From Amycolatopsis albispora (GTDB lineage Bacteria > Actinomycetota > Actinomycetes > Mycobacteriales > Pseudonocardiaceae): DNA of 64,000 nt. The stretch is taken from contig NZ_CP015163.1 in NCBI RefSeq assembly GCF_003312875.1, forward strand, positions 7,626,001-7,690,000. Reading direction: 5' to 3'. Made by a program: the position numbers and the translations under genes. Position 1 is the first letter of the stretch. The number at the start of each line of letters is the position of its first letter. Shown here piece by piece: positions 58,224 through 64,000 of the stretch. The notes below the pieces were generated by a model. The model was not told where the DNA came from. It did no database searches and worked only from the letters and a program-made list of their open reading frames with translations.

Positions 58224-59894
58224 GTGTTCAAGCTTGTGGGGGCCCTCGCCGCCGCGTTCGTGCTCGTCGTGGGCTCCGGCACGGCCGCGTCGGCGCTGGA
58301 GCCGGTGCAGCCGGAGACCCAGGCGGATTCCGGCATCACCGTCGGCGTCGAGCTGAAGGTCGAGCCGGACGGCCTGCTGTCGGTGACCGAGACGGTGACC
58401 GTCCCCAGTGGACAGGAGGCCACCCGCCACGCGCCGCTGCGGGTGCTCGTCGGTGAGGACACCGAGCGCGTGTTCGCCGTGCGCGACGTGACCACCGACG
58501 GGGCGGGCGCCGCCGAGGTGACCGGCAGCGAGTTCGTCATCCGCGCCCCCGAGGGCAAGACCACCGTCCAGTACACAGTGGACGGAACGGTGGCCGAGCT
58601 GCGCGACCAGCAGGAGATCCGCTGGCAGCTGGCCGGTGGCTGGGACACCGAGCTGACCGAGCTGACCGCCACCTTCGCCGCGCCGGTGCCGGAGGCCTCG
58701 TCGATCCGCTGCCTGGCCGGGGGCGCCGGCCGCCAGTGCGACCTGGCCGAGACCGGCGACGGCGGCGTGATCAAGATCGAGCAGGGCGAGCTGGAGGCGG
58801 GCGACCCGGTCGATCTCGCGGTCGGCCTGCCGTCGGCGACGGTGCCCGCGAACGCGCGCTTCGCCGACACCGCCACCCTCGCCAACGCCTTCGTGCTGAG
58901 CACCACCGCGGTGTTCGGCTTCGCCATCGCCGCGCTGGGAATCCTGCTGTGGTGCGGATTCCTCTTCTGGAGCCGCCGCCGCGACGCGAGCGTGCCCGAC
59001 GTCCCCGCCCCCAAGTCGGACATCCTCGTGCGCGAGGGCGACCGCGTGTTCTTCGCTTCCCCGGACGGTGTGCTGCCCGGTCAGGTCGGCACCATCGTCG
59101 ACGGCAAGGCCGACGTGGTGGACGTGACCGCCACCGTGGTCGATCTCGCCGTGCGCAACTACCTGCTGATCGCGCCGGTGCGCGACGCCGACGGCATCGC
59201 CGACTGGCGGATCTCCCGCCGCAACGAGCCCGACGAGAACCTGCACCCGTACGAGCGCGCGGTCTTCCAGGCCGTGCTGCCCGGCGGTGCCGAGTCGGCG
59301 CTGCTGTCCGAACTGCGCTCCGGGCGCGGCATCGACCTGAAGCCCTTCGACGAAGCCATGTACGCGGACGTGGTGGCGCGCGGCTGGTTCTCCCGGCCGC
59401 CCGGTTCCGGCCGCGGCTTCGCGGGCTGGGCCGGCATCGTGCTGGCGCTGCTCGGCTTGCTGCTGACCGTGGTGCTGGCGCTGTCCGGCGGGCACGCGCT
59501 GGTCGGGCTGGCGCTGATCGTGTTCGGCCTGGCGATCACCGCCGGGGCCCCGCTGCTGCCCAGGCGCACCGCGCGCGGCCGCGCGCTCGCCGGGCAGATC
59601 CGCGGGCTGATCGGCTACCTGCACAGCGTTCCGGCCGGCGAAATCCCCGAGGCCGACCGGGAGCTGGTGTTCTCGCGGTCGCTGCCCTACGCCGTGGTGC
59701 TCGGCGAAACCGAGCGCTGGCTGAACAGCTTCGCCGATCTCGATCCGGAGGCCGACGGCGCGGCCGGGCTGTACTGGTTCGGCGGGCTGGAAGGCGAACG
59801 CGACCTCAAGCGGCTCGGCACGCACCTGCCCGCGCTCCTGACCGCCCTGGACGGCGTGCTCGCCGAGGCGGGGCACCTCCGGTCGCTGCGTTGA
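58224..59894 (+). CDS. DUF2207 membrane protein, first copy
   Basis: 556 residues from GTG 58224. A signal-like helix (VGALAAAFVLVVGSGTAASA) is followed by the external DUF2207 beta domain (GLLSVTETVTVPSGQEATRH), a helix (VFGFAIAALGILLWCGFLFW), a cytoplasmic region and two more helices (GIVLALLGLLLTVVLALSGG, LVGLALIVFGLAITAGAPLL). TATGGT 9 bases before the GTG could be a -10 box, which would make the transcript leaderless. The longer frame from 58014 crosses the inverted repeat and is rejected. Coupled to the second copy by a TTGA overlap. Confidence 0.87.
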   Translation: MFKLVGALAAAFVLVVGSGTAASALEPVQPETQADSGITVGVELKVEPDGLLSVTETVTVPSGQEATRHAPLRVLVGEDTERVFAVRDVTTDGAGAAEVTGSEFVIRAPEGKTTVQYTVDGTVAELRDQQEIRWQLAGGWDTELTELTATFAAPVPEASSIRCLAGGAGRQCDLAETGDGGVIKIEQGELEAGDPVDLAVGLPSATVPANARFADTATLANAFVLSTTAVFGFAIAALGILLWCGFLFWSRRRDASVPDVPAPKSDILVREGDRVFFASPDGVLPGQVGTIVDGKADVVDVTATVVDLAVRNYLLIAPVRDADGIADWRISRRNEPDENLHPYERAVFQAVLPGGAESALLSELRSGRGIDLKPFDEAMYADVVARGWFSRPPGSGRGFAGWAGIVLALLGLLLTVVLALSGGHALVGLALIVFGLAITAGAPLLPRRTARGRALAGQIRGLIGYLHSVPAGEIPEADRELVFSRSLPYAVVLGETERWLNSFADLDPEADGAAGLYWFGGLEGERDLKRLGTHLPALLTALDGVLAEAGHLRSLR

Positions 59895-61168
59895 TCCCGC
59901 TCGTCGCCGCTGTCCTGGTCGCGGCCGCGCCGCCGCTGCCGACGCTGCCGCAGAGCGCGGAGATCGAGCTGCGGGTCGAGCGCGACGGCGCGTTGTCGGT
60001 CACCGAGGCGGTGGCCGCGACCGAGTCGATGACCAGGGAACTGCCGCTGCGCCAGTCCGTCGGCGGTGACGAGGACCGCGTGCTCACCGTGCGGGACGTG
60101 GTGGTCGAAGGCGACGGGCACGCCGAGCTGACCGCGGACTCGTTCAAGGTCGAGCTGTCCGGCACCGCCGTGGTCCGGTACACCGTGGACGGCGCGATCA
60201 CCGCGAGCCCGACCGGGCCGCAGGTGTCCTGGCCGCTGGCCCAGGGCTGGAGCGAAGAGCTGAAGTTCGTCCGTGCTTCGCTGGCCGCGCCGAAGATCCC
60301 GGAGGCGGTGCGGTGCGTGGCCGGGCCGAAGCCCTGCCTCGCCGCGCAGATCGACCACGTGGGGCTGACCCGGTTCAGCCACCGCAACCTGCCGCCCGGT
60401 GAGCGGATGATGATCACCGTGGAGCTGCCGCCCGGCTCGGTGCCCGCCAACGAGCGGCTGGTGCCGTCGGCCACCATCGGCGGGGCCTTCCTGCTCACCG
60501 AGCCGGTCGGCTGGGCGTGGGTGGCGCTGGGGTTCCTGATCCTGTGCTGGGCCTGGCTGATCGCGTTCCTGCGGCAGTGGTGGCCGCGGCCGGCGGCCGG
60601 CGCGCCGCCCGGGTACGCGGGTGTGCTCGCCGACGGCCGTGCCGACGCGATGGACGCCGCGCTCACGCTCGCCGCCCTGCGTGATCGCGGCCACCTGGCG
60701 GTCAGCGACGGCACGCTGACGCGCACCGAAGCCGGCGACCCGCTGCGGGAGTTCGAACGAGACCTGCTCGAGCAGGTGTTCGCTTCGCGAGAACAGGAGC
60801 GCCGCGAAGCGGCCGTGCTCGACGACGTCCGGATCGACCTCCACCGGTTCGAGCGGGCGGTGCGAGCCGACCTCCGCGCCGACGGCCTGCTGCGGACGAC
60901 CAGGCTGCGCCGCGCCGGCATCCGGATCGTCTTCTACGGGCTGTTCCTCACCGCCCTGCTCGCGCTGACCGTCGGATACGCCCAGCTCGGCGTGGTGTTG
61001 TCGGTGGCGGGCGTGGCGCTCGCGCTCGGCTCGGCGGCGCTTCCCGCGCGCACGGTCAAGGGCACGCGGGCGCTGGGCGGGCTGGCCGACGACTACCGGC
61101 CGGGTGCGGCGGACGAGTTCACGCTGGCCGTCGCCGGTCGCTCCCATCGTGTCCGTGGTAACCCGTAG
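59891..61168 (+). CDS. DUF2207 membrane protein, second copy
   Basis: 425 residues from TTG 59891, which overlaps the stop of the first copy. Signal-like start IPLVAAVLVAAAPPLP, DUF2207 domain (IELRVERDGALSVTEAVAAT, VVRYTVDGAI, VPANERLVPSATIGGAF) and one helix (GWAWVALGFLILCWAWLIAF), then a cytoplasmic winged-helix-like part (ALTLAALRDRGHLAVSDGTL) and two terminal helices. Clearly a diverged duplicate of the preceding gene, shorter by 130 residues. Function unknown. Confidence 0.85.
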   Translation: MIPLVAAVLVAAAPPLPTLPQSAEIELRVERDGALSVTEAVAATESMTRELPLRQSVGGDEDRVLTVRDVVVEGDGHAELTADSFKVELSGTAVVRYTVDGAITASPTGPQVSWPLAQGWSEELKFVRASLAAPKIPEAVRCVAGPKPCLAAQIDHVGLTRFSHRNLPPGERMMITVELPPGSVPANERLVPSATIGGAFLLTEPVGWAWVALGFLILCWAWLIAFLRQWWPRPAAGAPPGYAGVLADGRADAMDAALTLAALRDRGHLAVSDGTLTRTEAGDPLREFERDLLEQVFASREQERREAAVLDDVRIDLHRFERAVRADLRADGLLRTTRLRRAGIRIVFYGLFLTALLALTVGYAQLGVVLSVAGVALALGSAALPARTVKGTRALGGLADDYRPGAADEFTLAVAGRSHRVRGNP

Positions 61169-61178
61169 GGTGGCGGGC

Positions 61179-62462
61179 ATGGCCGTACCCGAGCTACACA
61201 GGTTCAAGTTGGACAACGGGCTGCGCGTGGTGCTCGCGCCGGACCCGACCGCGCCCGTGGTCGGCGTCGCCGTGCACTACGACGTGGGTTTCCGCTCCGA
61301 GCCGGAGGGGCGCACCGGGTTCGCGCACCTGTTCGAGCATCTGATGTTCCAGGGCAGCGAGAGCTTGGAGAAGCTGGCCCACTTCCGGCACGTGCAGTCC
61401 AGCGGCGGCACCTTCAACGGGTCCACCCACCCGGACTACACCGACTACTACGAGGTGCTGCCCGCCGCCGCGCTCGAGCGCGCGCTGTTCCTCGAGGCCG
61501 ACCGGATGCGCGCGCCGAAGCTCACCCAGGAGAACCTGGCCAACCAGATCGACGTGGTGAAGGAGGAGATCCGCCTCAACGTGCTGAACCGGCCGTACGG
61601 CGGGTTCCCGTGGATCCTGCTGCCGCCGGTGCTGTACTCCACCTTCGCCAACGCGCACAACGGGTACGGCGACTTCGTCGACCTGGAGAACGCGACGCTG
61701 GACGACTGCGCGGCCTTCTTCGACACCTTCTACGCCCCGGCCAACGCGGTGCTCACCGTCGCGGGTGACTTCGAGGTCGGCCGGGCCCGAGAGCTGGTCG
61801 AGAAGCACTTCGGTGACGTGCCGTTCCGGCCCGCGCCGCCGCGCCGCTCGTTCGCCGAGCCGCGGCCCGCCGAGGAGCTGCGCGGCTTCCACACCGACCC
61901 GCACGCCCCGCTGCCCGCGCTGGCCGTGGGGTACCGGATGCCCGACCCGGTCGGCGAACTGGACGCCTACGTGGCGAACCTGGTGCTCGCCGGGGTGCTC
62001 ACCGACGGCGACGGGTCCCGGCTGCAGCAGCGGCTGGTGCACCGCGACGCCATCGTCACCGACATCGGCGCCGGTGCCGGGTTGTTCGGCCCGTTCGAGG
62101 CACGGGACCCCGACACCTTCTCGATCACCGCGATCCACGCGCCGGAGGTCACCGGCGACCGCGTGCTCAAGGCCATCGACGAGGAGATCGACCTGCTCGC
62201 CACCACCCCGCCGGACGAGCGCGAGCTGGCCAAGGTGACCGCGCGCTGGGTGGCTGGCCTGCACTCCGACCACGACAGGATGGTCTCGCGCACGCTCGCG
62301 CTGGGCGCGTTCGAACTGCTCTACGACGACGCGAGCCTGGTGCACGGTCTCGCCGACCGGTTCGCCGCGGTGACCGCGGACGACGTCGCCGCCGCGGCCA
62401 AGGCGCTGCGGCCCGATTCCCGTGCGGTGCTGATCGTGCAGCCCGAAGGAGGAAGCAAGTGA
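61179..62462 (+). CDS. M16 zinc peptidase, active subunit
   Basis: 427 residues from ATG 61179. The inverted zinc motif HxxEH is present as H50-L-F-E53-H54 in GFAHLFEHLMFQGSESLEKL, with the distal Glu expected in the segment NQIDVVKEEIRLNV. It resembles pitrilysin/mitochondrial processing-peptidase beta subunits. It should form a heterodimer with the next gene product and degrade or process peptides. Overlaps that gene by 4 bases (GTGA). Confidence 0.93.
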   Translation: MAVPELHRFKLDNGLRVVLAPDPTAPVVGVAVHYDVGFRSEPEGRTGFAHLFEHLMFQGSESLEKLAHFRHVQSSGGTFNGSTHPDYTDYYEVLPAAALERALFLEADRMRAPKLTQENLANQIDVVKEEIRLNVLNRPYGGFPWILLPPVLYSTFANAHNGYGDFVDLENATLDDCAAFFDTFYAPANAVLTVAGDFEVGRARELVEKHFGDVPFRPAPPRRSFAEPRPAEELRGFHTDPHAPLPALAVGYRMPDPVGELDAYVANLVLAGVLTDGDGSRLQQRLVHRDAIVTDIGAGAGLFGPFEARDPDTFSITAIHAPEVTGDRVLKAIDEEIDLLATTPPDERELAKVTARWVAGLHSDHDRMVSRTLALGAFELLYDDASLVHGLADRFAAVTADDVAAAAKALRPDSRAVLIVQPEGGSK

Positions 62463-63835
62463 CCGCCGTGCAGCATCGCAGTGCGCAGGAGATCGGCCGC
62501 ACCGAGCGCGGCCCGCGGCCGGTGCCGCCGCTCGGTGGCCAGCGCGCCGCCGCCGAACTGTCCCATGTGGACACCGTGCTGCCGAACGGGTTGCGCGTGC
62601 TGGCCGTGCGCAAGGACACCGTGCCGCTGGTCGAGGTCCGGCTGAGCATTCCGTTCGCCGGCACCGGCGAGCTGCACGCGGCCACCGCCGAGGTGCTCGC
62701 CGAGACCATCGTCACCGGCACCGCTCGCCGCGACCGCGTGGCCATCGACACCGAGATGGCGCTGATCGGCGGCGAGCTGAGCACCGTGGTGGACCCGGAG
62801 CGGCTGGCGATCAGCGCCAGCGCGCTGGCCAGCGGGCTGCCCACGCTGTTCGACGTGCTGGCCGACCTGCTCACCGAAGCGTCCTATGTGGACGCCGAGG
62901 TGGCCAGGGAGTCGGCGCGGCTGATCGAGCGGCTGGCCATCGCCCGCACGCAGCCGCGCACCATCGCCCGCGAAGCCCTGCAGCGCAGGCGGTACGGCAA
63001 CCACCCGGTGACCCGCGAGGTGCCCGAGGCCGAGGACGTGGCCAAGGTGGTGCCGGAAGCCGTGCGCGCACTGCACGCGAACGCGGTGCTGCCGCGCAAT
63101 TCCACCCTGGTGATCGTCGGTGACGTCGATCCGGACGCGGTGGTGGCCGAGCTCGAGCGCGCGCTCGGTGACTGGGCCTCGGACAAGTCGGCGAACGTGC
63201 TGCCGGACCTGCCCGAGCTGACCGGCGGTGAGGTGCTGCTGGTGCCGCGGCCCGGTGCCGTGCAGTCGCAGCTGCGGTTGTCGGCGCAGGCCCTGCGCCG
63301 CACCGACCCGCGGTACGCGCACCTGCAGCTGGCGAACCTGGCCTACGGCGGCTACTTCTCCTCGCGCCTGGTGGAGAACATCCGCGAGGACAAGGGATAC
63401 ACCTACAGCGCGCACTCCGGGTTCGAGTTCACCGGCAACACCGCCACGCTGCTGGTCGACGCCGACACCGCCACCGACGTGACCGCGGCGGCGCTGCTGG
63501 AGACGCGGTACGAACTGGCCAGGCTCGGCCTGGTGCCGCCGACCGCCGACGAGGTGGAATCGGTGCGCCAGTACGCGATCGGCTCGCTGGGCATCTCGAT
63601 CTCCTCGCAGACCGGGCTGGCCGGGCAGCTGTCCGCGCTGGCGCAGGCCGGGCTCGGCTTCGAATGGCTGGCCGGGCACCCCGAGCGGCTGGCCGCGGTC
63701 ACCGCGGAGGAGGTCGCCGAGGCGGCGCTGGACTTCTTCGCCCCGCACCGGTTCACCGGCGTGGTGGTCGGGGACGCGGACACGATCGGACGCGGGCTCG
63801 AAGCCGTCGGCGGGGTCGCGATCGGAGCGGCATGA
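62459..63835 (+). CDS. M16 peptidase-like protein, inactive partner subunit
   Basis: 458 residues from GTG 62459. Same fold as the preceding gene but HxxEH is missing (GELHAATAEVLAETIVTG at the corresponding site). The C-terminal R/Y motif for substrate positioning is kept: SRLVENIREDKGYTYSAHSG. This division into a zinc-bearing and a substrate-binding subunit is known for two-component M16B peptidases. Overlaps nudC by 4 bases. Confidence 0.92.
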   Translation: MTAVQHRSAQEIGRTERGPRPVPPLGGQRAAAELSHVDTVLPNGLRVLAVRKDTVPLVEVRLSIPFAGTGELHAATAEVLAETIVTGTARRDRVAIDTEMALIGGELSTVVDPERLAISASALASGLPTLFDVLADLLTEASYVDAEVARESARLIERLAIARTQPRTIAREALQRRRYGNHPVTREVPEAEDVAKVVPEAVRALHANAVLPRNSTLVIVGDVDPDAVVAELERALGDWASDKSANVLPDLPELTGGEVLLVPRPGAVQSQLRLSAQALRRTDPRYAHLQLANLAYGGYFSSRLVENIREDKGYTYSAHSGFEFTGNTATLLVDADTATDVTAAALLETRYELARLGLVPPTADEVESVRQYAIGSLGISISSQTGLAGQLSALAQAGLGFEWLAGHPERLAAVTAEEVAEAALDFFAPHRFTGVVVGDADTIGRGLEAVGGVAIGAA

Positions 63836-64000
63836 CCCAGCCGTTCCAGCTCGACCGGCTCCCCACGCTGTCCCGGTCCACTGTGGACCGTCAGGAGAAC
63901 CTGCGCGGGGATCCGGACCGGCTGCACGCCCGCTGGCCCGACGCGCGGGTGGTGCTGCTGGACGCCAAGTCCGGCCGCACCCCCGTGCCGCAGGGCGGGG
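63832..64000 (+). CDS. nudC: NAD(+) diphosphatase NudC, N-terminal part (runs off the window)
   Basis: 56 codons are visible: MTQPFQLDRLPTLSRSTVDR, then DPDRLHARWPDARVVLLDAK. This matches the N-terminal domain of actinobacterial NudC, which hydrolyses NADH and removes NAD caps from RNA; the Nudix box lies beyond the window. In M. tuberculosis nudC (Rv3199c) directly follows the K+ channel of the adnAB block, supporting the call. The first 60 bases contain one GTCCACTGTGGAC palindrome. Confidence 0.8.
   Translation, partial: MTQPFQLDRLPTLSRSTVDRQENLRGDPDRLHARWPDARVVLLDAKSGRTPVPQGG
63876..63888 (+). repeat. GTCCACTGTGGAC palindrome
   Basis: Inside nudC, read as R-S-T-V-D-R with codons TCC ACT GTG GAC. 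Confidence 0.85.

Overview
The window is strongly GC-rich chromosomal DNA of a filamentous actinomycete. Gene families, codon use, GTG/TTG starts and overlapping ATGA/GTGA/TTGA gene junctions point to the Pseudonocardiales. Gene content plus many perfect palindromes built on AATGTGGCTTTC suggests Amycolatopsis or a close relative; this is my inference from memory, not a search. No rRNA, tRNA, CRISPR array, prophage or replication origin was seen. One insertion sequence is present.

Layout. 1-8.4 kb: end of an unknown gene, a VOC protein, a 0.6 kb gene-free stretch of octanucleotide repeats, a ParB-like/phosphoesterase pair, the CorA magnesium transporter with a long leader that appears to encode a leader peptide, MaoC and DUF2332 genes, and an IS5-like element sitting in a palindromic repeat. 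8.4-13.1 kb: PH-domain, PHP, MarC, RecB-like nuclease and hydrolase genes. 13.2-26.9 kb: a block I recognise from Mycobacterium tuberculosis (around Rv3203-Rv3212): PQQ-propeller protein, DEAD-box helicase, ferritin-like protein, DUF3107, TetR, hydrolase, DUF3152 protease, moeZ and a TIGR02569 protein. It is interrupted by a DUF418-type membrane protein and a TetR/diiron-oxygenase module.

27-36.6 kb: a complete nitrate/nitrite assimilation operon. Its order is molybdopterin nitrate reductase, its FAD/BFD electron-transfer partner, NarK transporter, NirB, NirD, an NnaR-type HemD-wHTH regulator and a CbiX-type chelatase for siroheme. A GlnR-like box lies in front of it. MoeZ, just upstream, is a plausible contributor to sulfur transfer for molybdenum cofactor or related pathways. 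36.5-40.8 kb: AlkZ-like, DUF3224, WYL regulator, second HemD-like gene and a siderophore-interacting protein with an IdeR-like box. 40.8-48.8 kb: the mycobacterial-like block resumes with an alkyltransferase-like protein, AdnA, AdnB and a K+ channel; nudC closes the window at 63.8 kb.

49-64 kb: zinc metallopeptidase, a DUF4129/DUF4350/MoxR/DUF58 operon facing SpoIIM, an RDD protein, two tandem DUF2207 proteins and an M16 peptidase pair. The DUF58 gene has an apparent frameshift at its first membrane helix.

Main items for follow-up: the corA leader peptide and its stem; the octanucleotide array at 880-1284; the 55-bp palindromes placed just 3' of stop codons; a frame-independent 13-bp palindrome GTCCACTGTGGAC found six times; the IS ribosome-binding-site hairpin; and the nitrate block placed inside an otherwise conserved gene order.
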